DNA from: Neoconidiobolus thromboides FSU 785
Lineage: Eukaryota > Entomophthoromycota > Entomophthoromycetes > Entomophthorales > Neoconidiobolaceae
NCBI GenBank assembly: GCA_025603075.1
Contig: MU626261.1
Span: 124,001 to 188,000 of the forward strand
Direction of reading: 5' to 3'
Length of the DNA: 64,000 nt
Part shown: one piece after another, positions 45,866 through 57,022 of the stretch
Layout: each line of letters starts with the position of its first letter
How positions within the stretch are numbered: position 1 is the stretch's first letter
Notes under the pieces: generated by a model
The model's database searches: none
The model's input: the letters and a program-made list of their open reading frames with translations, nothing else
Told to the model about the DNA's origin: nothing
Position numbers and translations under genes: made by a program

Positions 45866-47587
45866 CTAATAGCTCAGGTTTTTTAGTAGTAAAAAGACAC
45901 CATATTTTAAGCCTATTAATAATCATAATATATAATAAAATAAAAATCTGAATAGATATATGTTATTTTTTATTAGCCCATTCAAATTAAATTGATAGCA
46001 AAACTATCAGATAAATCAAACTAAAAAAAGCAAATAACAGACTGTAATCTATCTATATACAAGTAGAATTTTGTTAATAACATTTCTCGTATATATCACT
46101 GTTTAACATGAGAAGTGTTAGTTAACTCTAACACTGAAACGATTTTTTATTTACTTTAACAGTATTCAATTATTTTTTATCCAGAAGCAACTTTAAAATG
46201 CTATTGATTAGCCAAAGAATGAATTTTGTTTTTTTAGTAACATCTCCAAGTTTAATACTGTAGTTTTTAAAGCAAATGTATTATATTTTTTCAATCAACG
46301 AACTTGCGAATTATTTTTTATTTTATTAAGAACCGAGTAAAGCATTAAAAAGAAGGAAGTACACGTCACATTGATAAAACTTACATTCTGAAAACCAGGC
46401 TCAAATTAATATTTAAGAGAAATTAAGAAATGTAATAATGACTACTTAAATTAGTTTTAAAACCTAATAATATGATATTGTAGTAATAATAAAATATTAT
46501 AAATTTCTAAGAAATCTATGACTTATGTAATTTGCATAAAAATTAGAATTGGCAAATGCTCTTCGATTTAGAGGTGTATGACCCCTTCTTAACAATTCAT
46601 TTTAAATAAATTTTAGCTAAAGTTAAACTAAAATTTAAGAACCTAGACTTTAAGTTTAATAAACTCTGCTCAGCTATAAAAATTATCGCTAAAGAATCAC
46701 AATTAGTTTAAGCTAGCTGTATCATTTTGAATATTAAATTGGACTAATTTATTTTGATTCATAGCCATTTTTTATATTAGCCAAATTATTACTAATAATT
46801 TTCACTAATTTTCAAGCCTTTTAGGCATAACCTTTTTTAAAAAAAAAGCCGATTCTTATACAATATTATTTTATATAACAAAATGATCTCTTTTTTTACA
46901 TTAAATTATTTTATCAATAGCAATAATTTAATTGGTTTGAATTTTATAAAATTTATAACTTTTTGCAAAACAAACTATTTCCCTCCTACTAATCATTTAA
47001 TTGACTTTGTATTTTATAAAAATTATTTCATTTTAACACGTAAAAAGTGATAAGTCAAATTAAACTTTTTGTCAGCTAGTTTTTATTAATAATTTTTATG
47101 ACTTTCTTTATTTAGTAAGTTTAAATAACAATAATGAATTAGTGGTTTAATTGACTAATAGAATCCATCAAATCATAACTATAACTGTTGATAAGCTTTT
47201 TATCTGCCCTTACATATTTATAATAAACTCAATGTTACCTTATAGTTTATAACAAAGTATTTTTTAATATGAACTTTGATAGAGAAAGAAAACTTTAATT
47301 TGTATTATACCTTTCCAATTATCCCATTTAATTAATTATCACCAATAGTTTCAGTTTCCTTAACTTTTTCAATCAATTTAACCCCAATTTGAGAAAAAGT
47401 CTTTAAATATTACCCAGCTTAGACTAAATGTTCTGCTTTAAAACCTTAAGCCAATCAATCAATGATAGATACCCCACCAGCAAATTGGCTAATAGTGGGT
47501 TCAATCTCTTTCCACCAATCAAATTGGATCTGGGTAAACAAAAAGTATTTGAACGGAGTTAATCGATTAACTTTTTTTAATTAAAAA

Positions 47588-49312
47588 ATGGGGATAGGAA
47601 AAAGAAGTAATAAGATAAGTCCAAAGGACCCTAAAGTAACGGTAACGAATCAATTATATTCACCACCTTTAAGCTCTGGTTCACATTCAAATTCCCCATT
47701 TAACCAAAAAGGACTTAATCCTAATATTTTAAAAAAAGCTCCTTTACCTGATGCTAAAACCCCAGTTCAAACTGACCCTGAAAAGCTACATGACATTCCC
47801 TTGTTTGTACTTTTAACCACTTATTTCAGTTATTCTCTCTTAGTGTTTGTTGGTCATGTCAGAGATTTTTTCGGTAAAATTTTTAAGAGTTCCGAATATA
47901 CTCCTTATGCCCATAGAAATGTAATTTGATCCTTTTCTATTTTTTACAACAATTTTAATCGATTTTTAGGGTTATGCTCCTATTGTTGATGGTTTTGATT
48001 CAATGTTTCATCGTAGATTGTATATGCGTATTAGAGATTGTTTTTCTCGTCCTACCACTGGAGTAGCTAGTCGTACCGTTAAAGTTTTAGAAAGAAAGAG
48101 TGATGATTATAACAAGACTTATACGTAAGTCAATTACTTTTATAATTATTATATTATCTAAAATTTAATAGCTATACTGGAAAATCGATAGAATGCCTTA
48201 ATCTAGCATCATATAATTATTTGGGATTTTCAGAAAAGGAAGGTGTATGTGCAGATCAAGTGATCGAGTGTGTTAAACAAAATGGAATAACTTCAAACAC
48301 TACACGTAATGAAGTTGGGCTTTGTCAATTTTTACTTGAAACTGAAAAGATGTTAGCTAGTTTTGTCGGTAAAGAAGATGCAATCATTCAATCTCAGGGC
48401 TTTTCAACCAACTCAACAACTATCCCAATTTTAGTTGGTAAAGGTTCCTTAATTATCTCAGATGAACTTAATCACTGCTCTATTGTTACTGGTGCTAGAT
48501 TGTCTGGTGCTAATATTCGTACATTCAAACATAATGATGTTGTAGATCTTGAAGCTACATTACGCTTTTCGATTTCTCAAGGTCAACCACGTACTCATCG
48601 CCCATGGAAAAAAATCCTATTGATTATAGAAGGAATTTATAGTATGGAAGGTTCCATCCCTATTTTACAAGAGATCATCCAATTGAAACAAAAATACAAA
48701 TTTTATATCTATTTAGATGAGGCTCATTCAATTGGAGCCCTCGGACCACGTGGTAGAGGTACATGTGATTATTTAGGTGTTGATCCAGCACATATTGATG
48801 TTATGATGGGTACCTTTACTAAAAGTTTTGGAGCAGCAGGAGGTTATATTGCAGGTAGCAAAGAACTTATTGATAAAGTACGCATTACAAATCATAATAG
48901 TATCTATGCAGAGCCAATGCAAATCCCAGTATTACAACAAGTCAATTCTTCAATGAGGGTCATCATGGGATTACAAGGTGGTGATTTAGGACAACGTAAA
49001 CTTGAACAATTGGCTTTTAATTCTAGATACTTCTTCTCAGAACTCAAAGCTATGGGCTTCACTGTCACTGGTAACGGGGATTCTCCAGTCATACCACTTA
49101 TGTTGTTCCATCCCTCGAAAATTGCTGCTTTCTCTAGAGAATGTTTGAATAGAGGTTTAGCTGTAGTGGTCGTAACTTATCCTGCTACCCCTCTTATTAC
49201 TGGTAGAGTACGTTTCTGTTTATCAGCTTCCCATACTAAAGAAGATTTGGATAAAGCTCTAGCCATTGTTTCAGACGTTGGTGATCGACTACTTTTAAAA
49301 AACATGTTTTAA
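47588..49312 (+). CDS. LCB2: Serine palmitoyltransferase catalytic subunit 2
   Basis: Exons 47588..47920, 47970..48124, 48172..49312; introns 49 and 47 nt; 1629 nt, 542 aa. A Ser/Pro-rich N-terminus is followed by one membrane segment (FVLLTTYFSYSLLVFVGHV, about residue 77-95) and the alpha-oxoamine synthase fold: LNLASYNYLGFSE, GLCQFLLETEKMLASF, the ring-stacking His in DELNHCSIV, YLDEAHSIGALGPRG, and the PLP lysine (about residue 380) in MGTFTKSFGAAGGYI. Next come NSIYAEPMQIPV and the C-terminal GRVRFCLSASHTKEDLD. The PLP lysine identifies LCB2, not LCB1. It condenses serine with palmitoyl-CoA at the ER, the first step of sphingolipid synthesis. Confidence 0.96.
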
Positions 49313-50090
49313 AAGGAAAGCTTATTATTGTCACTTATTATATAATGTAAAAAGATAGTTGGTTTAAATTTCTACATTTCTTAATTAGCTTCGTAAGCTA
49401 TACTGTTTTAAATAAATACTTAATATTAGTTAAATATTCTTTATTTGTAGTTAAATTTTTAGTTTTAGTATACTTTTGACATCAAGTATGATAAGCTTTT
49501 AATGACATATACCGAACATTGTTATGTAACTCTAAATAAATTATAGAATTTTATCAATGTCTAAAATAATCTAGTCAGTTGTAAAGTCTATTCTATTTTT
49601 ATTATTTGATTTAAATTCATTACAAGCCCCTGCCAAATATTTATACTATAATTTAAATTTTGTTAATAAACGTTATTTACCATGTTTGTTTAAAAGCTTT
49701 AAACAAGCTATCATATTTATAACAACAGACAGGTTGAATAGAGGTTTTAAAATTATGATATCTTTGGATTTAATTAATGTTCACAAAGAGATAATAAAAA
49801 CTATTACTTTATTATAACATGTATTAAATATTAATGAAACCAAATTGTCCCTTGAATTTTGCCCCAGGCTTAATATCAGATAACAATTTCCCATAATTAT
49901 CGAAGATATGATTCTATCCAATTAACACGCTTTGAATTTTTTGCTTAAAAGTTTTTCATTTGCAAAAAATTTTCATTCCCTGTTTTTTAAACCACTCATG
50001 TAACTTATAAAATATCAAAAAACACAATAAATTCTAATCATCCAATTTAGTGAGGATTTCTGTATTTAAAAAATATATAAATAACTAAAA
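49313..50090. other. Intergenic, no gene seen
   Basis: AT-rich gap between LCB2 and eS12, frames closed. The last 60 bp form the eS12 leader. Confidence 0.55.
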
Positions 50091-50580
50091 ATGTCTGCCG
50101 AAGGGTAATATAATTCACTTTATTGATATAAATTTATCTAAATAACCTTGCAGAAATGATGTGGTCGTTAATGTTGAGGAAGTTGAAGTTGCCGCCGATG
50201 CTGCTCCACGTGGAAAGATGTCCATTGAAGAAGCTTTACAAGCTGTCCTCAAACAAGCTATCGTAACTGATAACCTTGTTCGTGGTATCCGTGAATGCGC
50301 TAAGGTTCTTGACCGTCGTCAAGCTTCCCTTTGCGTTTTAAACGAAGGTTGTACCGAAGGAGAATATATTAAACTTGTTGAAGCTTTATGCGCTGAACAC
50401 AATATTAATCTCATCAAAGTTTCTGATGCCAAAAAGCTCGGTGAATGGGCCGGTCTCTGCAAGATCGACCGTGAAGGTAACCCTCGTAAGGTCGTAGGAG
50501 CCTCCGTTGTTGTTGTCAAGGAGCTCCAGCAAGATTCCGAGGCTTACAACGTCCTCATGGAATACTTCAGTTCCCACTAA
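50091..50580 (+). CDS. RPS12: Ribosomal protein eS12 (RPS12)
   Basis: Exons 50091..50104 (14 nt, MSAEG) and 50154..50580; intron 49 nt; 441 nt, 146 aa. The body matches eS12 throughout: [74 protein letters not shown], and the ending VLMEYFSSH. Codon use shifts sharply from the local AT bias (GTC, AAG, CTC, GAG, TTC and GGA/GGT are frequent), as expected for a very highly expressed gene. An AATAAA lies 7 bp after the stop (50587..50592), a possible polyadenylation signal. A tiny first exon before an early intron is a common layout of ribosomal protein genes. Confidence 0.96.
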
Positions 50581-51012
50581 GTTTCCAATAAATTTTACTA
50601 ATGGTAAATAGATTCATGTTTGTAATTTGATAGTTGATGAAATTGTTATTTGTATATTAGTTAACAATATAAAGTTAATTTATAGCTAATGCTATTAAAC
50701 TCCAAATATTAATAGTAATATGAGTATAGAAATTAACTCTTTATATTAATTTTTAATTTATAGCTTAAATAAGAAATAAAACTTATAACTATTAAATAGC
50801 TTCAATGCTATTTTTAGGCTATAAATTTATTTAAATATAGAGGTGTTTTTTTTAGCTTCATTACTTTTTCTCTTTTAAGCACTATTTGACCAGAAAGATT
50901 GTCAATAAAATTCTTAACCACAAAAATACATTCCCATATGACTTTTTGGTTTTAATCTCTTTGCATTTTAATTATTGAAAATAGCTAATAAAGTATACAT
51001 AATTGATTGGAA
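50581..51012. other. Intergenic with one element copy
   Basis: The eS12 3' end and the promoter of the next gene; element copy 12 fills about a quarter of it. Confidence 0.55.
50835..50939 (+). mobile_element. 105-bp TIR element, copy 12
   Basis: ATATAGAGGTGTTTTTTTTA at the left, core TAAGCACTATTTGACCAG, ending ATACATTCCCATAT. It lies 74 bp upstream of the next gene's ATG. Confidence 0.82.
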
Positions 51013-52020
51013 ATGAGGATGGATAGAGAGTTGTCAAATATTAGTATAATTGATGACTATCATAAGGAGTTAAAAAATGAACTTCAACAAAGAGAAAGCA
51101 TCTCATTTAATACGTTCTTAACTAAAGTTATAAATGATAAAAGGACCAGTTCGATGCTATTTTTGGAAAAAAAGGATCAATTTACTTATGTAATTGATAA
51201 ACTATTGAGTAGTTTCAAGAAGGACCACAATATTGAATATCAAGAATATTGGCTTATTACAAATAAGCAGCAAGATGCAAAGTATTATAAGAATAAGTTT
51301 TTAACTGAGATCAAGGATCCCAGCTCAATAGTTGAGTGGAAAATTATGTAAGTTATTGAAAATATCAACTAAATTATTAATAAGTTATTCATTAGAACTA
51401 TACTAGATGTCCCAGCCTTTAAAGCATTTTTATCATTTTTAAACTTGTATTTAATTAGTCATAAATGCCCTACCCTTATTGTTATTGATGACTTATCAGT
51501 TTTTAGAAAAATGAGTGAAGGGTAATAGATCCCTTTTGTTAGATTTTGTAATACTAATAGTTTAGTACTAAAGCAGTGTTTGAGTTAATAAACTTAATTG
51601 TTTTAAGTGTTAGCCAACTAAGTATTGAATCAAAAAGGTAAACGTAGTTGCTGACAAAAATGAAATTCGCTGATAATAATTTTTAGTTTCAGCAATGTAT
51701 TGATACTAGAAAAGAGTTTACTTCATTCTCATTTATTAAAAGAAATACTGAAAGATTATGATCAAACAAACCTAACCCATCAAACCATTTATGCTAAAGC
51801 TAAAAATTATTTATCTGAAACCAAACTTATTTACAATCAAATGTTAGATCACTTCTTTTACGCTCCTTCAATTCTTAATAATACTAATGACACTACAACT
51901 ATTGATATGGGTAAGCTTTTTTATCTTAAAATAACATTTGCTAAATCATTATTTTATAAAGTACAAGATAACGAAATTAAAATTCACGAACTAGATGAAG
52001 ATCTAAGACAGCTATTATAG
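51013..52020 (+). CDS. RecA-like fold protein without P-loop, Elongator Elp5/Elp6 candidate
   Basis: Exons 51013..51347, 51396..51521, 51687..52020; introns 48 and 165 nt; 795 nt, 264 aa. The one recognisable motif is a Walker-B-like strand in exon 2: CPTLIVIDDLSVFRKMSEG. Mammalian ELP6 has a similar segment (VLLVDDLSVLLSLG). Elp5 and Elp6 are RecA-like subunits that lack a Walker A motif, and none is seen here. The C-terminus KSLFYKVQDNEIKIHELDED could be the final beta-hairpin of such a fold. If correct, it would be part of the Elp4-6 ring acting in tRNA wobble-uridine modification. Alternatives are a RecA-paralogue repair protein or an unrelated lineage-specific gene. The ATG at 51013 was chosen over an in-frame TTG two codons earlier. 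Confidence 0.65.
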
Positions 52021-52238
52021 TCTCCATAGTTTGAGTAGATTAACTTAAAGTCACTGAAGTTATATTAATAAATGATAAAACTAAATCTTCCCAGCTTTAA
52101 CTTTAAGTATGGAATTTGACTTGAATTCAACAATACTGCCTAAAAACTCATTGAACAAGCATAATAAAACAATACATGGTTTATTTTTAAATGTTTATTT
52201 AATTTATTCTACTTTTTTATATCTTGAGCTTTAACTAC

Positions 52239-53318
52239 TTAAGGATCAAACGCATATGTTTCTTTTTCTTCTGGTTTAATTTCTTTTACTTTTGAGTCTA
52301 AATCAGCTTTTTTGGATTCTTTTTCAACTTCCTTTTTAGCCAAATATTCTCTTTTAGCCATTCCATCTCTAGCAGCAGTTGATAATAATCCAAACACAAG
52401 TTCAATTCCTTTAACTGAATCATCATTACCAGGGATAGGATAGGTAACTCCAGCAGGATCTTGATCCGAATCTATAATAGCAATTGTTGGAATATTATAT
52501 CGAGTAGCTTCAGCGATTGCTTTTTTATTATCTTGATAATTGGCAACAATCAATAAATCTGGCTTGTAATTTTTATATTCGATTTGTTCTCCTTCATAAT
52601 AAACAAAAGACTTTGAACCTAAAACAGATTCTCTATTTGAAATAGCTCCAGGTACCCATTTATGATAGACATAATAGGAGTTAGAGCGCTGAGCTGCTTT
52701 AACGGTAGCAGAAGCGAATTCAGGTTTAGAAGATAAAAACAAAATGATACCATTGTTAAATGCTACTTCTCTTGTAAAAGCACAAGCTCTTTTAAGATAA
52801 GACATAGTTGCTTCAAGATTAAAAATATTAATATCTGCTCTTGAACCAAAGATAAATGGCAAATTTTTTGGGTTCCAAAGTTCGGTACTGCTACCTAAAT
52901 GTAAACCTGAAGCTAACATCTTTGCCATAGTTAATTCGGTAGGATTGAACTCCTCTGGTTGTTCTAATGACTCAGAATCTAATTGTACGGTTCCAATATC
53001 TTCAAAACTTGGAACTAAAAAAAGAGTTAACTTTTGGAATTATATAATAAATAATGGTCACTGCTCATTTTTATTTTTATTACCTAAGCTATTATATCTT
53101 TCTTTAATATTTATGGAGCCTGAAGTAGAAGCAGTTGATGCTATTGAAGAAGCAGGTATCGATTTGTTTATCGTTGAATCAAAGTTATTTTGAACTTTGG
53201 AAACATACGAGAGATATCTAGCACCTGAGTTTTTAACTATTATTCGATTATTAAGAGCTTAAAATATACCTTTTACAGCGTTAATTCTAAATAAGTTTTT
53301 GATTGAAACAGTTGCCAT
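52239..53318 (-). CDS. Mitochondrial small-subunit ribosomal protein uS2m (MRP4)
   Basis: Exons 53270..53318, 53084..53224, 52239..53014; introns 45 and 69 nt; 966 nt, 321 aa. The N-terminus MATVSIKNLFRINAVKGARY is rich in Arg/Lys/Ser and fits a mitochondrial presequence. The bacterial uS2 core follows: GLHLGSSTELWNPKNLPFIF (uS2: GVHFGHQTRRWNPKM-PYIF), YYVYHKWVPGAISNRESV, KPDLLIVANYQDNKKAIAEA, YNIPTIAIIDSDQDP and YPIPGNDDSVKGIEL. A lysine/glutamate-rich tail is extra. It diverges from RFC4, with 287 bp between start codons that must hold both promoters. Intron 1 could use an acceptor 12 nt earlier; the later one gives a more usual intron length. Confidence 0.92.
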
Positions 53319-53605
53319 CCTAACCCTTAAAATCAATTAATTCAAGTTTATTTTTTGTTCATATCATATTATTTATAACTATCAAAATAATTGCTCATTT
53401 AATATTATAGTTTAATACCTTCAATTTAATTTATTAGTATTCTATTAAAACCGAATAAAATTTCAATTTTATAAACCATCCCAAATTTTAAACTGAGCCT
53501 TAAGTTGCAAAAGTTGCAATAAGGACTAATTATCCATATTTGGATAACTCTTATAAAATCAATTTGCTGTGAAAAACGTAATTTAATTATTCAAATTATA
53601 CAACA

Positions 53606-54798
53606 ATGGTTACTGCTAATGATTTGAATTTACCATGGTACAACACAACACAATATGAATTAACATATGATTAACTAGTTAAGGGTAGAAAAATACCGCC
53701 CAATCGTTTTGGATGATATCGTTGGAAATGAAGAAACTATTCAAAGATTAAAAGTGATTGCTAGTGATGGCAACATGCCAAATATTATTTTATCGGTAAT
53801 AAATTTATATTATTAAATAAGTAAATCATTTCTTATTTAAAAAAACTTAGGGATCACCTGGAATAGGAAAAACAACTTCAATCCTTTGTTTGGCAAGACA
53901 AATTTTAAAAGATAAATTTAGTGAGTGTGTTCTTGAATTGAATGCTTCAGATGATAGGTAATTGATAATAATTAGCACAGGATAAATAAAAATAAACAAA
54001 GAAAGGGGTATCGACGTAGTAAGAAACCGAATTAAGATGTTTGCTCAGAAAAAAGTAAATCTCCCACAAGGTTTACATAAAATTGTGATTTTAGACGAAG
54101 CGGATAGTATGGTAGCAGGAGCGCAGCAAGCTTTAAGAAGAACGATGGAAATTTATTCAACAACCACTCGTTTCGCTTTGGCTTGTAACTTGTCTAGTAA
54201 AATTATCGAACCCATTCAAAGTCGATGTGCTATGATAAGATATACCAGATTGAATGATCAACAAGTTACTAAACGTTTGCTTGAGATCTGTGAACTCGAA
54301 AATGTACAATATAACGCTGATGGGTTAGCTGCCATTGTTTTTACTGCTGATGGGGATATGCGTCAAGCGATTAATAATTTACAGTCTACTTTTTCCGGAT
54401 TTGGGTTTGTTAATCAAGAAAATGTATTTAGAGTTTGTGACCAACCTCATCCAACGATAGTTAAAGAAGTGATTGAAAGTTGTATCAATGGAAAATTAGA
54501 TAATGCTATTGAAGTTATGTCTTCTTTATGGCATAAGGGATACTCTGCTTTAGACATTATTACTACATTTTTTCGTGTTACCAAATTATATGATATGCCA
54601 GAAACTTCAAAACTTGAGTTTATAAAGGTAAGTTTTTGTTTTCAAATTTCAAATTAGATGTTAAAGGTTTATTAGGAAATAGGATTATGCCATATGAAAA
54701 TTTTAGATGGTCTTGATACAAAACTTCAATTAGTTGGTATGTTGGCTAATGTCACGAACAAATTGTATTCTTTTGAGTCGCTTAAGGATATACCCTAA
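53606..54798 (+). CDS. RFC4: Replication factor C subunit 4 (yeast Rfc4 / human RFC2)
   Basis: Exons 53606..53637, 53684..53795, 53851..53957, 54006..54627, 54676..54798; introns 46-55 nt; 996 nt, 331 aa. AAA+ clamp-loader motifs: WVEKYRP near residue 11 (RFC box II), Walker [10 protein letters not shown] at 49-57, [14 protein letters not shown], Walker B and DEAD box VILDEADSM, arginine finger region SRCAMIRY, and sensor 2 [13 protein letters not shown]. Length and sequence fit yeast Rfc4. It loads PCNA at primer ends; a dead PCNA copy is present at 12036..12918, but the two are unlinked. It diverges from the uS2m gene. Confidence 0.95.
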
Positions 54799-55198
54799 AT
54801 AAGTCTACACGAAAGCAACGGATAATTTAAAATGAGGTCTTTCATGCTTTATTCTTACAAAAGTGCAACTAAATTTATTTTTTGACTTTTTATTTTTAAT
54901 ATTTCGAATTTGTTTCAACTATTTTGGTTTAGTTTTGTTTTCAACTTTTGATTATCAATTTCAATCATATTATATTCTTTCTGAAATTCTCTCAGATTAA
55001 TTTAGAGACAATATTAATAAAGTAAATATCAATGATATTAATGATTAGAAACTATGCCCTCCTAAACAAACATTCTACATAAACAAAATATAAACAATAT
55101 GGTATGCAGAAATAAAATATCGATTTCTATTACTTTAGCAATTTTATTTAATAATTAAACTTCAATTTCTAATTTTATTAAAAAAAAATTTAATTTAA
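54799..55198. other. Spacer between convergent RFC4 and eIF5A
   Basis: About 400 bp, AT-rich, should hold both 3' UTRs. No distinct terminator structure seen. Confidence 0.5.
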
Positions 55199-55666
55199 CT
55201 ATTTAGGGGCATCACGCCAAGAAATACATTGTTCTTCATCCATAGAAGAAATACAAGTGACGGAGATATCACGACCTTCAGCAAAAGCAGCTTCAAGTTC
55301 ACGACCAAGAGCATCATCTGGAATTTTGACATCATCTTTGGTGGAACCATCTTGTAACATAAGGGATAAGAAACCATCTTCAATATCGAGGAGGGTGTAT
55401 TCATCACGCTTAACGTGAGGTACATCCATGTTATGGGTAGATGGGGAGATATCTTCAAGTTTTTTACCAGTGAAAATATCAACAGCAACTAAATGGACTT
55501 TAGCATGACCGTGCTTACCAGTTTTAGAGGTGGACATATCAACAATTTTGCATGGACGGCCCTTAATAACAACGTGTCCGTTTTTTCTTAAAGCGGAACA
55601 TTGCATTGGGTAGGTAAGGGAAGCACCAGATCCGGCAGCTTCGAAAGTGTGTTCTTCATCAGCCAT
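55199..55666 (-). CDS. Translation initiation factor eIF5A
   Basis: Single coding exon, 155 aa, the usual family length. Hypusination site Lys51 lies in [15 protein letters not shown], and the SH3-like and OB-fold halves are complete ([33 protein letters not shown]; final ISWRDAPK). Hypusinated eIF5A helps ribosomes through proline-rich and other difficult stretches. Codon use is richer in GC than in most neighbours and close to that of eS12, consistent with high expression. A probable 5' UTR intron lies immediately upstream. Confidence 0.97.
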   Translation of the reverse strand: MADEEHTFEAAGSGASLTYPMQCSALRKNGHVVIKGRPCKIVDMSTSKTGKHGHAKVHLVAVDIFTGKKLEDISPSTHNMDVPHVKRDEYTLLDIEDGFLSLMLQDGSTKDDVKIPDDALGRELEAAFAEGRDISVTCISSMDEEQCISWRDAPK

Positions 55667-57022
55667 CTTTGTTATTTCTTTAAAAAAGTTAATAAATAAT
55701 TCTATTGAATTTAAAAAGATTTATAATAAATTATTAATAGAGAATGAATAAATTTACTCACCAAAAAAGAGAAATCAATGAGAAAAGAGAAATTTTCCCA
55801 ACTTTATTTATGGTGGATTAGTAGCTAGGATCATTTTATTAAACTATATGATTAATTTATGGGACATAAATGAAGGGAGTGAATATTTTGTAAAATTGTA
55901 CCGTTAATTTATAGAATAATACTATTTGATTGGATAATACTATTCCTGATTAAAGTTGCATCTTATTTGATACTTAAAATTTTTACACGTGTTTTAATTG
56001 GCCTCAGCTCTTTGCAAAATCCTATTATGTAAAGTGTCATTGGATCTAAATGTTCTCCAAATTTCATAAAAATGAATAACAATAATTTATAATAATTAAT
56101 AAACAATTAAATAAAACAAATAATCAAAATTGAATTATCAAATATTTTTTATTTTGTTTATTCATTCAAAAGTTCAAATCTTCAACTTTAACCCTATAGG
56201 CTTTTTTAGCTTAATTCGGCTTTAAGCTGATCTACAAAATTTGACATTAAATTAGGCAAAATCAAGATTTTAAAGTAGATGGATATGAGGCTATTGTTAC
56301 TGAAAATTTATTTCAGTAATTGAAATACATTTAAATGGTTTCATGTATTCTCTGTAGTTTTATTTTATGATTATTTTTTTTATTTTTTATGATATATCTT
56401 GTAAAATTATATAATCATTTTATATCTATAAAGTAAATTGCCGAGAAATGTCAATTTTTTAGAAGTGAAAGTATCCCTGAACTATTACATTTTATAATTT
56501 GCAATTTTTGAAAGATGCTCACAGTAATAGCATCATAACTCGAATCCAAAGCCAAAATTTTTTTACATACTTTTATTTAACCTTTATACAAAAATATAAC
56601 TATAATTGCACAAATAAATAGTACGGTTTACTTTTTGTATCATTATGAAAATCGTATTGAAAGTTTGACTAACAAAAAGGTTTTACTTTTTTCACTTCAA
56701 GATTTTATTACAAAAGCATAACATGTTACTTATTTAACGCAATTATATTGTTTTTTATATTAAGTTAAATGTAATAATCTTAATTTAGTTTGAAATTGCT
56801 GCTAAAATATTTATTTAATTGACTGATAATTTAGTTGATTAAAATGTCTTAGAAAAAGCATTGCCTTAAAAATAGCCATCAAAACTGTCTAACAAATAGC
56901 AAAGCAAATCATCAACAGTTTGATAGACATTATAATTTTTTTTTAAAAAATAATCAAAATGAAAGGAATTAAGATAAATACTTCACTTTATTATCACAAA
57001 AAGCTTTTATTTAAAATAAAAA
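55667..57022. other. 1.35-kb divergent region
   Basis: Holds the eIF5A leader and promoter (with a probable intron) and the promoter of the GMC oxidoreductase. No further gene seen. Confidence 0.5.
55678..55761 (-). other. Probable 5' UTR intron of the eIF5A gene
   Basis: On the minus strand a strong donor (G then GTGAGTAAAT) and an acceptor TTTTTTAAAG bound 84 nt, ending 11 nt before the ATG (AAATAACAAAG). Upstream sequence CTCTTTTCTCATTGATTTC would be the first leader exon. Confidence 0.5.

Larger units (their letters stand above)
44382..47587. other. 3.2-kb intergenic region with three element copies
   Basis: A divergent gap between the hydrolase and LCB2. It holds element copies 9, 10 and 11 and a 27-bp imperfect direct repeat at 44679..44733. 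The last 150 bp before LCB2 are slightly richer in GC and probably promoter. No ORF is convincing. Confidence 0.55.

Noticed and set aside
50074-50083. TATATAAATA as a TATA box of eS12
   Set aside because: Only 8 bp from the ATG, too close to act as the core promoter of this transcript.
55195-55488. 97-codon ORF in another frame of eIF5A
   Set aside because: Shadow of the well-supported eIF5A frame; its higher GC content simply reduces stops. The same holds for the antisense frames inside eS12 (50319..50577), LCB2 (48904..49092) and malate dehydrogenase (29245..29448).
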